Source of the DNA: DATCDE01 sp038252405
Lineage (GTDB): Bacteria > Actinomycetota > Actinomycetes > Prado026
Direction of reading: 5' to 3'
Assembly (NCBI GenBank): GCA_038252405.1
Contig: JBBSAJ010000021.1
Span: forward strand, 1-41,540
Length of the DNA: 41,540 nt
Below, piece by piece: positions 27,188-35,487 of the stretch. How positions within the stretch are numbered: position 1 is the stretch's first letter; every line of letters starts with the position of its first letter. The notes under the pieces are model-generated. The model saw nothing but the letters and a program-made list of their open reading frames with translations. It ran no database searches and was not told where the DNA came from. The translations under genes were made by a program, and so were the position numbers.

Positions 27188-28378
27188 TCAGGGGCGAAGG
27201 GCCTCCACCGCAGGGACGAAAGCACACGCCGGGTCCTCGTCGAGCGGGTCCCCGCTGGCCGCGAACGCCCGCGCCCGCGACCCGCCGCACAGGTCGGCGT
27301 AGGGGCACGACCCGCAGCGGCCGCTGAACTCGGCGGCCCGGATCCGGCGCAGCAGCGGGTCGTCGCGGTAGATCTCGCGCAGCGGGCGGTCCCGCAGGTT
27401 GCCCAGGCCCAGCGGCAGGAACCCGGCCGGGTACACCTCGCCGTCGTGGGCGACGAACAGGATGCCCTTGCCGTCCCGGGTGGCCGCGGTGTGCGCGCTG
27501 GGCCGGCGCTGGGCCGGGCCGAGCAGGCTGGTCAGCCGCTGCGCGAGGCCCGCGTAGACCGCGGACTCCGGCGGCTGGCCGCCGGCCCGCCGCTCGGTCA
27601 CCACCCGCCGGAAGAACGGCGCCTCGACCGTGCGCACGATGAAGCCGTACTGCGACGCGTCGTACAGGAAGTGGCAGACGTCCTCGTGCTCCTCGGCGGT
27701 GATCGCGCCCGAGGCGACCCCGCGGCCCACGTGCACCAGGAAGAACACCTCCCACACGTGCGCGCCGGTGTCCTGGACCAGGGCGGCGACGTCGGCCAGC
27801 TCGGGCAGGTTCTCCCGCATCACCGTGGTGTTGACCTGCACGGTGAGCCCGGCGTCGACCAGCGCCCGGATCGCGGCGACGGTGTCCTCGAAGTGGTGCT
27901 CGACCGCCCGCACGCCCTCATGGGTGGCCGGGCTGGCACCGTCCAGGCTGATCGACACGGCCTTGACGCCGCTGGTGGCGATCCGCTGCACCATCGCCTG
28001 GGTGAGCACCGGGGTGACGGACGGCGACAGCGCGGTGGGCACCCCCAGGGACGTCGCGTACTCGACCAGCTCGAAGAGGTCCTCGCGCAGCAGGCAGTCC
28101 CCGCCGGTGAGGACCAGGATCGGGTAGGGGCGGCCGAAGCCGGCCACCTGGTCGACCAACGCCCGGCCCTCGGTGGGGCTGAGCTGGCCGGGCAGCGGCT
28201 GGGTCAGGGCGGAGGCCCGGCAGTGCCGGCAGGCCACCGCGCAGGCCCGGGTGGTCTCCCAGAACACGAGCATCGGCCGCTCGCCGTAGTCGACCCGCCC
28301 GCCGGCCGGGCGCCCCCCGGGGTGCCCGGCCGGTCGGTCCCGGTCCCGGTCCTGCTCCTGCGCGGTCGTGGCGGTCAT
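27188..28378 (-). CDS. Radical SAM/SPASM protein (heme-pathway or peptide-modifying type)
   Basis: A 396-residue radical SAM enzyme. The cluster-binding CAVACRHC (C46, C50, C53) sits in FWETTRACAVACRHCRASA, followed by LTGGDCLLREDLFELVEYA and SISLDGASPATHEGVRAV; a SPASM-like C-terminal region has GRCGSCPYADLCGGSRARA and a later PAC, able to hold auxiliary Fe-S clusters. The sequence resembles the AhbC/AhbD/NirJ-like and TIGR04053 groups. Its ATG overlaps the stop of the HemG gene by 4 bp, which favours a role in porphyrin or heme chemistry over peptide maturation; no precursor peptide was seen next to it. Confidence 0.9.
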   Translation of the reverse strand: MTATTAQEQDRDRDRPAGHPGGRPAGGRVDYGERPMLVFWETTRACAVACRHCRASALTQPLPGQLSPTEGRALVDQVAGFGRPYPILVLTGGDCLLREDLFELVEYATSLGVPTALSPSVTPVLTQAMVQRIATSGVKAVSISLDGASPATHEGVRAVEHHFEDTVAAIRALVDAGLTVQVNTTVMRENLPELADVAALVQDTGAHVWEVFFLVHVGRGVASGAITAEEHEDVCHFLYDASQYGFIVRTVEAPFFRRVVTERRAGGQPPESAVYAGLAQRLTSLLGPAQRRPSAHTAATRDGKGILFVAHDGEVYPAGFLPLGLGNLRDRPLREIYRDDPLLRRIRAAEFSGRCGSCPYADLCGGSRARAFAASGDPLDEDPACAFVPAVEALRP

Positions 28379-29790
28379 GCCGGTCCTCCCGAGAGCGGTG
28401 CGGCCCCGCTGAGCCGCGGGACGAGGTCGTGCACGGTCCGTTCGGCCTGGCTGACGCACGAGGCCAGCCCGACCCCGCGGTAGCCGGCCCCGGTGACCCG
28501 CAGCCCCGGGTGTGCGGCCAGGGCCCGGTCGATGCGGTCCAGCCGGGCCTGGTGGCCGACGGTGTACTGGGGCATGGCGCGCGGCCAGCGCTGCACGTGC
28601 CCCTCCTTGGGCGGGGCCGCGAGTCCCATGGTGCGGACCAGCTCGCGGTGCACGGCGCCGACCAGCTCGTCGTCGTCCATCCCCACGAACCGCCGGTCGC
28701 CGTAGCGGCCGACCATGCCGCGGATCAGCACCGTCGCGGGATCGGCCAGCTGCGGCCACTTCGCGGGCAGCCAGCTGCAGCCGACGAGCAGCAGCCCCTC
28801 GACCGGCGGCACCAGGAACCCGGTGCCGTCGAGGTCGCGGGTCAGCGCCTCCCGGGGGTAGGCCAGGGTGAGGCTCGCGACGTCGGCGTAGGGCACCTCG
28901 GCGGCCGCCGCGGCCGCGTCGGGGGCGATCTCGCCGAGCAGCCGGGCGGTGACGTACGCGGGGGTGGCGAGCACCACCAGGTCCGCCTCGAGCTCGGCCC
29001 CCTGCCCGAGCCCGAGGCGGAACCGGTCGCCCTGGCCGTGCAGCGCCTCGACCGGCGTGCCGAGCCGGACGTCGACGTCGTCCAGGGCCCCGGCCAGGGC
29101 GTCGACCAGCCGGGACAGCCCGCCGTCCAGCGTCACCAGCGCCGGGCCGGGCGCCGGCGGGGCGGCCTTGGCCCGCCGGCGCGCGGCCAGCGACACGCTG
29201 CGGCTGCCGCGCACCAGCGCGTCGACCTCGGGTGCCGCGCTGCGCGCGCTCAGCAGGTCGGCCGGGCCCGCGTGCACCCCGCCGAGCAGCGGGTCGACCA
29301 GCCGGTCGAACACCTCCGACCCCAGCCGGGGACGGATCAGCTCGCCGACCGAGGGGTCCGCGCCCACCGGACCGCGGGGCAGCACCAGGTCGAGCCCGGC
29401 GCGGGCCATCCCGACCGGCGAGAGCAGCCCGGAGCGCACCAGCGGCCACAGCCGCTGCGGGACGCCGAACAGGGTGCTCGGCGGCAGCCGGCGCAGTCGG
29501 CCGCGCGACCACACGTAGGCACCACCGGCCCCGGGGGCCACGATCGCCGAGTCGAGGTCGAGCGCCTCGAGCAGCGCCCTCATGGCCGGCACCCGGACCA
29601 GCAGCGCGTCCGGGCCGGTGTCCACCGGGTGCCCGGCGATCGGCTGGGTGAGCACCTTGCCGCCGAGCCGGTCGCCGGACTCCAGCACGGTCAGCTCGAG
29701 GTCCGGGCCGGCCGCGCGGCGCAGGAAGTAGGCCGTGGCCAGCCCGCTGACACCGCCGCCCACGACGACGGCACGCGGTCGGCTGGCCAC
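28375..29790 (-). CDS. hemG: Protoporphyrinogen/coproporphyrinogen oxidase (HemG/HemY type)
   Basis: A 471-residue FAD protein. The N-terminal dinucleotide fold is RAVVVGGGVSGLATAYFLRR, followed by VLESGDRLGGKVLTQP; the C-terminal FAD region is RVTGAGYRGVGLASCVSQAE, and VGHQARLDRID is typical of actinobacterial HemY. In Actinobacteria this enzyme normally oxidises coproporphyrinogen III to coproporphyrin III in the coproporphyrin-dependent heme route. I take the GTG at 29790 (GGAGG seven bases upstream). The downstream radical SAM gene is translationally coupled. hemE, chdC and cpfC are not in the window. Confidence 0.92.
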   Translation of the reverse strand: MASRPRAVVVGGGVSGLATAYFLRRAAGPDLELTVLESGDRLGGKVLTQPIAGHPVDTGPDALLVRVPAMRALLEALDLDSAIVAPGAGGAYVWSRGRLRRLPPSTLFGVPQRLWPLVRSGLLSPVGMARAGLDLVLPRGPVGADPSVGELIRPRLGSEVFDRLVDPLLGGVHAGPADLLSARSAAPEVDALVRGSRSVSLAARRRAKAAPPAPGPALVTLDGGLSRLVDALAGALDDVDVRLGTPVEALHGQGDRFRLGLGQGAELEADLVVLATPAYVTARLLGEIAPDAAAAAAEVPYADVASLTLAYPREALTRDLDGTGFLVPPVEGLLLVGCSWLPAKWPQLADPATVLIRGMVGRYGDRRFVGMDDDELVGAVHRELVRTMGLAAPPKEGHVQRWPRAMPQYTVGHQARLDRIDRALAAHPGLRVTGAGYRGVGLASCVSQAERTVHDLVPRLSGAAPLSGGPA

Positions 29791-29911
29791 GATGGTTCCT
29801 CCTTCAACAAGCTGCGGGTCCTGGGTGAGCGTCACCCCGGCGGGGGCGGGGAGACAGGGCCGTTGGTCCCGGCAGCGGCCAGCGGCGCCGTTCCCTCGCC
29901 AGAGTCCGCCC

Positions 29912-31066
29912 CTACCGGCCGAGCACGTGCGGGCCGGGCACCGGCAGGCCACGCTCGAACCGGGCCAGCGAGAAGGTCGCCACGTCGGCGTCCGGGGCGC
30001 GCCCCTCGGCCAGGTCGGCGAGCAGCAGGCCCATCAGCGCGGAGAACTTGAACCCCTCCCCGGAGTCGCCGCAGGCCACGACCAAGCCCCCGGGCAGGGT
30101 GTCGATGACGAACCGCCCGTCCGGGGAGTCGGTCCAGCTGCACACCTGCGCGTCCAGCGGCACCGCCGGCACGCCGGTGACGTCCCGGCGCACCCGCTCG
30201 GTGGTCGCGGCCACCAGCGCGGCGTCGGGGGTGCGGTCGGTGTCGTCCTCGGCCCAGCCCCGCAGCGGCCGGTCCAGGCCGACCTTGTAGCCCACGCCGG
30301 GCGTGGGCATCGCGTACAGGCCGGGCTCGTCGCCGCGCGGGCCGTCGAACAGGCACGGCAGCTCGTCGGTGGCGCCGGAGCCGCCGGGCCGCCCGAAGTG
30401 CACCACCTGCTCCAGGTGCGGCCCCAGCGGAAGGTCGACCCCGACGCTGGCCAGCAACGGCTGGGCCCCGGGACCGGGCGCGAGCACGACGACGTCGGCG
30501 GCCATGACCTGCCCGTCGGCGCGGTGCAGCCGCACGCCGTCCGCGGTGGTCCGGACCTCGCGCACCACCGGGCCGACGTCGAGCACCCCGCCGGCCGCCT
30601 CGAACAACGCGGCCTGGGCCGCCATCGAGGCGGCGGCCAGCACCGGCCCGGCGTCCGGCTGCCAGACCGCGTCGCGCCCGTCCGGGCGCAGCCCGAGCGG
30701 CGGCCCGAGGGGCAGCCGCCCCACCTCGGCGGCCGGCACCACCTCGTGCTCGACCCCCTCGGCGGCCAGCGCAGCGGTCACCGCGGCCAGCGACGCGTCG
30801 TCGCGCCACAGCAGCCCGCGGCGCAGGAAGACGGTCTGCCCGGACCGGCTGGCCAGCCGCTCCATCGCCTCGACGCTGCGCCGGGCCAGCCGCACCCGGA
30901 CCGCGTCGGGGTGGGTCAGCCGCCACAGCCGGGTCGGCCCGGGGGACGACGACAGCCGGTGCGCGACGCCGTGCCGGTCCACCAGGGTGACCTCGTGGCC
31001 GCGGCCGGCCAGCTCGGCGGCGGCCGGCAACCCCCACGCCCCGGCCCCTACCACGACGCAGCGCAT
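29912..31066 (-). CDS. FAD-dependent oxidoreductase, DAO/sarcosine oxidase-like
   Basis: A 384-residue flavoprotein of the D-amino-acid oxidase superfamily, monomeric sarcosine oxidase / N-methyltryptophan oxidase branch. GxGxxG is VVVGAGAWGLPAAAELAGRG, followed by VTLVDRHG; the C-terminal substrate-side motif is VVACGDSGEGFKFSALMGLLL, with the Gly-Phe-Lys pattern found in SoxA/SolA. RLSSSPGPTRLWRLTHPD replaces the usual GSS-H-GxxR region, so covalent flavin attachment is not obvious. The substrate, an N-methyl or secondary amine by family, is not identified. TAGCCT six bases before the ATG suggests leaderless transcription. Confidence 0.87.
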   Translation of the reverse strand: MRCVVVGAGAWGLPAAAELAGRGHEVTLVDRHGVAHRLSSSPGPTRLWRLTHPDAVRVRLARRSVEAMERLASRSGQTVFLRRGLLWRDDASLAAVTAALAAEGVEHEVVPAAEVGRLPLGPPLGLRPDGRDAVWQPDAGPVLAAASMAAQAALFEAAGGVLDVGPVVREVRTTADGVRLHRADGQVMAADVVVLAPGPGAQPLLASVGVDLPLGPHLEQVVHFGRPGGSGATDELPCLFDGPRGDEPGLYAMPTPGVGYKVGLDRPLRGWAEDDTDRTPDAALVAATTERVRRDVTGVPAVPLDAQVCSWTDSPDGRFVIDTLPGGLVVACGDSGEGFKFSALMGLLLADLAEGRAPDADVATFSLARFERGLPVPGPHVLGR

Positions 31067-31072
31067 GGCGGC

Positions 31073-31078
31073 AGGCTA
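31073..31078 (-). promoter_or_regulatory. -10 box TAGCCT for a leaderless start
   Basis: On the minus strand TAGCCT is followed by six bases and the ATG of the FAD oxidoreductase at 31066, without a ribosome-binding site. Confidence 0.55.
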
Positions 31079-31139
31079 CGACTGACCAGGCGGGACGGTT
31101 CCAGAGCGGTCCCGGGAGAACGCAGACGAGGGAGCGGCG

Positions 31140-32522
31140 ATGGTGCACAAGGTCGAGCGCGAGGCCGAGGAAGCCCTGCTGTCGGTGGCGTACGGGGGCC
31201 GGCTCGGGGTGGAGCCGCTGCCGAAGAACCGGCTGCCCGACCACGGCGTGCTGGCCGACACGGCGTACCGGCTGGTGCACGACGAGCTGCTGCTCGACGG
31301 CAGCTCGCGGCTGAACCTGGCCACCTTCGTCACGACCTGGATGGAGCCGCAGGCCGAGGCGCTGATGGCCGAGGCGTTCGACAAGAACATGATCGACAAG
31401 GACGAGTACCCGCTCACCGCGGAGATGGAACGGCGCTGCGTCAACATCGTCGCCGACCTGTTCCACGCCCAGCCGCAGGAGACTGCGGTGGGCGTCTCGA
31501 CGATCGGCTCGAGCGAGGCGGTCATGCTGGCCGGTATGGCCCTGAAGTGGCGCTGGCGGGCCCGGCAGGCTGCGGCCGGCCGGCCCACCGACCGGCCCAA
31601 CCTGGTGATGGGCTCGAACGTGCAGGTGGTGTGGGAGAAGTTCTGCCGGTACTGGGACGTCGAGCCCCGGTACGTGCCGGTGTCCCCCGGCCGGTACCAC
31701 ATCACCGCCGAGACGGCGCTTCCGACGGTCGATGAGAACTCCATCGGGGTCGTGGCCATCCTCGGGACGACGCACACCGGCGAGTTCGAGCCGATCAAGG
31801 AGATTCACGACGGCCTCGTCCGGCTCAACGAGGACCGGGGCTGGCAGGTCCCGCTGCACGTCGACGCCGCCAGCGGCGGCTTCGTCGCGCCGTTCCTGCA
31901 CCCTGACCTGGAGTGGGACTTCCGGCTGCCGAACGTCAAGTCCATCAACGTGTCGGGCCACAAGTACGGCCTGACCTACCCCGGCCTCGGGTTCGCGGTG
32001 TGGCGGGATCAGGCCGAGCTGCCCGACGACCTGGTGTTTCACGTCAACTACCTCGGCGGCGACATGCCAACCTTCACCCTCAACTTCTCCCGGCCGGGGA
32101 ACCAGATCATCGGCCAGTACTACAACTTCCTGCGGCTGGGCCGGGACGGCTACACCCGGGTGATGACCACCCTGCGGGACGTCGCGGTCCAGCTCGCCGG
32201 CCGCATCGCCGCGCTGGGGCCGTACGAGCTGGTCAGCGACGGCACCGCCATCCCGGTCATCGCCTTCGCCCTGCGGGACAGCAGCCGGTACACGGTCTTC
32301 GACGTGTCCAACGGGTTGCGGTGCCACGGGTGGCAGGTGCCGGCCTACACCATGCCGGCGGACGCCGAGCAGGTGGCGGTGCTGCGCATCGTGGTGCGGG
32401 AGGGGTTCTCCGCCGACCTGGCCGACCTGCTCATGGGGCACCTGAACGACGTGACCGAACACCTGGAGCGCCACGGCCGGCCGGCTGGAGACACCCCGGA
32501 GACGCACTTCGCGCACACCTGA
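31140..32522 (+). CDS. gadB: Glutamate decarboxylase
   Basis: A 460-residue PLP-dependent group II decarboxylase converting glutamate to GABA and CO2, with consumption of a proton. Key parts are TTWMEPQAEALMAEAFDKNM near the N-terminus, VSTIGSSEAVMLAGMALKW, the PLP-contacting HVDAASGG (D242), and the Schiff-base lysine K275 in VSGHKYGLTYPG. Length and motifs match bacterial Gad. GGGAG lies seven bases before the ATG. No antiporter (gadC) gene is adjacent, so the purpose (acid resistance or GABA metabolism) is open. It is divergent from the FAD oxidoreductase. Confidence 0.95.
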   Translation: MVHKVEREAEEALLSVAYGGRLGVEPLPKNRLPDHGVLADTAYRLVHDELLLDGSSRLNLATFVTTWMEPQAEALMAEAFDKNMIDKDEYPLTAEMERRCVNIVADLFHAQPQETAVGVSTIGSSEAVMLAGMALKWRWRARQAAAGRPTDRPNLVMGSNVQVVWEKFCRYWDVEPRYVPVSPGRYHITAETALPTVDENSIGVVAILGTTHTGEFEPIKEIHDGLVRLNEDRGWQVPLHVDAASGGFVAPFLHPDLEWDFRLPNVKSINVSGHKYGLTYPGLGFAVWRDQAELPDDLVFHVNYLGGDMPTFTLNFSRPGNQIIGQYYNFLRLGRDGYTRVMTTLRDVAVQLAGRIAALGPYELVSDGTAIPVIAFALRDSSRYTVFDVSNGLRCHGWQVPAYTMPADAEQVAVLRIVVREGFSADLADLLMGHLNDVTEHLERHGRPAGDTPETHFAHT

Positions 32523-32662
32523 GCCGCCGACCCAGCCGCGGAGCCGGCCCAACCCCACCGGTGGGCGCACCAGTCCCGTCCGGTCCCACGTCTCACCATG
32601 CGGACAAGCCTCGCCACGGTGCGGACCGGTGAATTACTCTGCCGGTCACAACTGAATATGTC

Positions 32663-32783
32663 CTCATCCAGAGGGGCAGAGGGTACGGCCCGATGAAGCC
32701 CCGGCAACCCCCCCGAGACCGTCGCAAGGCCTATCGGGGGCAGGTGCCAACTCCGGCCCGCGCAGCAGCGTGGGAAAGATGAG
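32663..32783 (+). ncRNA. SAM-I (S-box) riboswitch
   Basis: P1 is CTCATC (32663-32668) with GATGAG (32778-32783). Between them are the S-box core elements AGAGGGGCAGAGGG, GGCCCGATGAAGCC and CCGGCAACC, a P3 arm built on CCCCCG/CGGGGG, then GGTGCCAA and CTCC, a P4 arm CCCGCGCAGCAGCGTGGG, and GAAAGATGAG. This is the SAM-I rather than the SAM-IV layout. The P1 3' strand ends one base before the AAAGG that would serve as ribosome-binding site of the next gene, so SAM binding most likely blocks translation initiation; an intrinsic terminator with U-run is not evident. Confidence 0.93.
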
Positions 32784-32797
32784 AAAGGCCTTTTGCG

Positions 32798-34090
32798 ATG
32801 TCGCTGATCGCTTCGTCGCCGCGTGCTTCCGCACCGGCTGTCACCCCCAGTCCCGCTGACGCGCCCGCCGTTGGCAACGCCACCGCGCTGGTGTGCCGCG
32901 AGTGCGGCCAGCGCCAGCCGCTGACCGCCGGGTACGTGTGCGCCGAGTGCTTCGGGCCGCTCGAGGTGGGCTACCAGCTGCCGGCGCTGCGTCGGGAGAC
33001 CATCGAGTCCGGCCCCCAGTCGATGTGGCGCTACGCCCCGCTGCTGCCGGTCGTCCCCGACATCGTCGACCGCGGCGGGCTGCAGCCCGGCTGGACGCCA
33101 CTGGTCCGCGCCGACCGGTTGGCCCGCGAGCTCGGTGTGCGCCGGCTGTGGGTCAAGGACGACTCGGCCAACCCGACCCACTCGTTCAAGGACCGGGTCG
33201 TGGCCGTGGCCCTGGAGGCCGCCGAGCGGCTCGGCTACCGGACGGTCGCGTGCGCCTCGACCGGCAACCTGGCCAACGCGGTGGCCGCCGCCGCCGCGCG
33301 GCGCGGCCTGCGCTCAGTGGTGTTCGTGCCGTCCGACCTCGAGGCCGGCAAGATCGTGACGACCGCGGTGTACGGCGGCACACTCGTGGCCGTCGACGGC
33401 AGCTACGACGACGTCAACCGGCTGTGCTCGGAGGTGGCCGCCGAGCAGGACTGGGGCTTCGTCAACGTCAACCTGCGGACGTACTACGCCGAGGGCTCGA
33501 AGACGGTCGGCTACGAGGTGGCCGAGCAGCTCGGCTGGCGCACCCCGGACGCCGTCGTGTCCCCGGTCGCCTCCGGGTCGCTGCTCACCAAGGTGGACAA
33601 GGCCTTCCGTGAGCTGGCCGCCACCGGGCTCATCGAGTCGACGCCCTACCAGGTGTTCGGCGCGCAGGCCACCGGGTGCTCGCCCGTCTCGGCCGCGTTC
33701 CGGGCCGGGCAGGACTTCGTCCGCCCGGTCCGGCCGGACACGATCGCGAAGTCGCTGGCGATCGGGAACCCCGCGGACGGCCCCTACGCCCTGGACGTCG
33801 TCCGGCGCACCGGCGGCGCCATTGCCGACGTGAGCGACGCCGAGATCGTCGAGGGCATCCGGCTGCTCGCCCGCACCGAGGGGCTGTTCGCGGAGACCGC
33901 CGGCGGGGTCGTGGTGGCCACCTACGTCAAGCTGCTCGAGCAGGGCCTCATCGACCCGGACGCGGAGACCGTGCTGCTCAACACCGGCGACGGGCTGAAG
34001 ACCCTGGACGCCGTCGCCCCCGTCGCCCAGCCCACGGTGACGATCGACCCGTCGTACGCGGCGTTCGCCGCCACCGGACTGGAGGACTGA
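32798..34090 (+). CDS. thrC: Threonine synthase-like PLP enzyme under SAM riboswitch control
   Basis: A 430-residue fold-type II PLP enzyme. After a disordered 25-residue start it has a zinc ribbon (C33, C36, C48, C51 in CRECGQ and CAECFG), then threonine synthase motifs: WTPLVRADRL, DDSANPTHSFKDRVV with the PLP lysine K131, CASTGNLANAVAA, and VLLNTGDGLK near the C-terminus. Classical ThrC turns O-phosphohomoserine into threonine. Here the SAM-I riboswitch upstream and the ThiS/MoaD-like sulfur carrier gene that overlaps its stop (TGATG) suggest instead, or in addition, sulfur insertion to give homocysteine; this is inference. Both hypotheses use a homoserine ester as substrate. Confidence 0.9.
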   Translation: MSLIASSPRASAPAVTPSPADAPAVGNATALVCRECGQRQPLTAGYVCAECFGPLEVGYQLPALRRETIESGPQSMWRYAPLLPVVPDIVDRGGLQPGWTPLVRADRLARELGVRRLWVKDDSANPTHSFKDRVVAVALEAAERLGYRTVACASTGNLANAVAAAAARRGLRSVVFVPSDLEAGKIVTTAVYGGTLVAVDGSYDDVNRLCSEVAAEQDWGFVNVNLRTYYAEGSKTVGYEVAEQLGWRTPDAVVSPVASGSLLTKVDKAFRELAATGLIESTPYQVFGAQATGCSPVSAAFRAGQDFVRPVRPDTIAKSLAIGNPADGPYALDVVRRTGGAIADVSDAEIVEGIRLLARTEGLFAETAGGVVVATYVKLLEQGLIDPDAETVLLNTGDGLKTLDAVAPVAQPTVTIDPSYAAFAATGLED

Positions 34091-34365
34091 TGGCCGTCGT
34101 CGTTCGCATCCCCACCATCTTGCGCACGTACACCGGGGGCGCCTCGGTCGTCGAGGCCGACGGAGACACGCTGACCGGTGTGCTGTCCGACCTCGACGCC
34201 CGCTTCCCCGGCATTCGGGCCCGGGTGGTGGACGACGCGGGCGCGCTGCGCCGTTTCGTCAACGTGTACGTCAATGACGACGACGTCCGGTTCGCCGACG
34301 GGCTGGCCACGTCGATCGGCGACGGCAGCACCGTCTCGGTCATCCCGGCCGTCGCCGGCGGCTGA
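34090..34365 (+). CDS. ThiS/MoaD-family sulfur carrier protein
   Basis: A 91-residue ubiquitin-like protein. It starts MAVVVRIPTILRTYTGG, has the family middle FVNVYVNDDDVRF and ends VSVIPAVAGG, with the free C-terminal Gly-Gly that is adenylated and turned into a thiocarboxylate in this family. It most resembles CysO of M. tuberculosis, the sulfur donor for CysM. The ATG overlaps the stop of the PLP enzyme gene by one base, so the two are translationally coupled and probably act together. No Mec+-like (JAMM) protease gene is adjacent. Confidence 0.92.
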   Translation: MAVVVRIPTILRTYTGGASVVEADGDTLTGVLSDLDARFPGIRARVVDDAGALRRFVNVYVNDDDVRFADGLATSIGDGSTVSVIPAVAGG

Positions 34366-34392
34366 CCGGGCGCCAGCCACCAACCACCGGCC

Positions 34393-34567
34393 TCACGCGG
34401 CCGGAGCACGCGCCGCGCGGTTGGCGCGCCACCGGTCCGGCGGCCCGCGCAGCAGCCGGCCGTCGGCATACTCGAACTGCCAGCAGCCGTTGTCCGGACT
34501 GCGCACGATCCGCAGGTCGAAACAGTGCACGACCCGGTGGTGGTACCGGCACAACAGGCACAGATTG
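34393..34567 (-). pseudogene. C-terminal piece of the split DUF222/HNH gene
   Basis: The minus strand reads SNLCLLCRYHHRVVH followed by a tail to a TGA at 34393, the normal end of DUF222/HNH (13E12-family) proteins. It lacks a start. The missing first part is at 41357-40264 on the same strand: joining the two at a shared AA gives TSLANLCLLCRYHHRVVH in frame, 421 residues in all. This piece therefore marks the left side of an insertion into that gene. Confidence 0.93.
34565..34567. other. attL junction (shared core TTG)
   Basis: Host-gene codons (AAT CTG TGC on the minus strand) stop here and element sequence begins. The crossover dinucleotide must lie within or beside this TTG. The integrase start codon is 27 bp away, the usual place of int next to its own att site. 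Confidence 0.75.
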
Positions 34568-34579
34568 CTCAGTAGTCGT

Positions 34580-34585
34580 TAATAT
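34580..34585 (+). promoter_or_regulatory. -10 box TAATAT of the integrase gene
   Basis: TAATAT, 8 bases before the integrase ATG at 34594, is a perfect-looking -10. No ribosome-binding site exists, so the mRNA may be leaderless or nearly so. A -35 would lie across the attL junction, so promoter strength may differ between integrated and circular forms. Confidence 0.55.
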
Positions 34586-34593
34586 GCCTCTCC

Positions 34594-35487
34594 ATGACAA
34601 GGGTGCGTGCAGCTGCGGTCTATGCCCGGATCTCCTCGGACCCGACGGGTCAGGCGTTGGGGGTGCAGCGGCAGTTGGAGGACTGCCGGAAGTTACCCGA
34701 GGACCGGGGGTGGACGGTGGCGGAGGAGTACGTCGACAACGACTTGTCGGCGTTCAACGGTAAGCAGCGCCCGGCGTACGGGCGGATGCTGGCCGACCTG
34801 GAGGCCGGGGCGCGGGACGCGGTGATCGTGTACAACCTGGACCGGTTGACCCGCCGCCCGATCGAGTTGGAGGAGTTCGCGCAGATCTGTGAAGCGGCGA
34901 AGGTGTGCCAGGTGGCGACGGTGACCGCGGACATCGACTTGGGCAACGACGACGGGTTGTTCATGGCGCGGATCTTCGCGGCGTTCGCGGCGAAGGAGTC
35001 GGCGCGCAAGTCGGCGCGGGTGAAGCGGCGGATGCAGCAGCTGGCCGAGCAGGGCCTGCCGCACGGGGGTTCGACCCGCCCGTTCGGTTACGCCGAGGAC
35101 CGGGTGAGCGTGGTCGAGGCCGAGGCGGTGGTGGTACGGACGCTGGTCGAGCGGTTCATCGCCGGGGAGTCGGTGCGGTCCCTGACCGCGTGGCTGGAGG
35201 CCACCGGGGTGCCCTCGGTGACCGGGGCGCCGTGGCGAACCACCACCCTGCGCGCGCTGTTGACCTCGGGGCGGATCGCCGGGCTGCGGGAGTACGACGG
35301 GCAGATCGTCGGCCCGGCCGCGTGGGCGCCGATCATCACTCAGCGGCAGCGCCAACAGGTCCTGACCCGGATCGAGCAGAAGAAGTCCAGCGGCAGGCGC
35401 GCACCGCGCCGGTACCTGCTGTCCGGGCTGCTGCGCTGCGGCAAGTGCGGCACCCGGCTGTACAGCTCGGCCCGGGTCAACACGCGG
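34594..35487 (+). pseudogene. Large serine recombinase (integrase), 5' part, broken by IS256-family element
   Basis: N-terminal 298 codons of the element integrase. It begins with the resolvase catalytic domain (1 to about 145): VYARISSDPTG with the nucleophilic serine (S14 of ARIS), RQLEDCRKL, then NDLSAFNGKQRPAYGRML and YNLDRLTRRPIELEEF. The recombinase domain follows (about 160-265: GSTRPFGYAEDR, TTLRALLTSGRIAG), then the first half of a zinc ribbon, LRCGKCGTRLYSSARVNTR. At 35488 the frame enters the insertion sequence and stops at 35511. The 3' part is at 36983-37497; together they would make 466 residues, the size of phage-type large serine integrases. As it stands, no complete integrase can be made. 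Confidence 0.95.

Noticed and set aside
26094..27755. Reading the duplicated membrane protein as a 553-residue protein
   Set aside because: The N-terminal part is antisense-like sequence in the radical SAM gene in another frame; GGAAG and the ATG at 27125 fit better.
27188..29512. Reading the radical SAM gene as a 774-residue protein
   Set aside because: The extra N-terminal part is a shadow of hemG. The ATGA overlap at 28378 gives the normal family N-terminus just before the CxxxCxxC motif.
32663..32783. SAM-IV riboswitch instead of SAM-I
   Set aside because: The P1 CTCATC/GATGAG pair, AGAGG, GGCCCGATGAAGCC, CCGGCAACC and final GAAAGATGAG follow the SAM-I consensus; the SAM-IV-specific extra pseudoknot arrangement is not seen.
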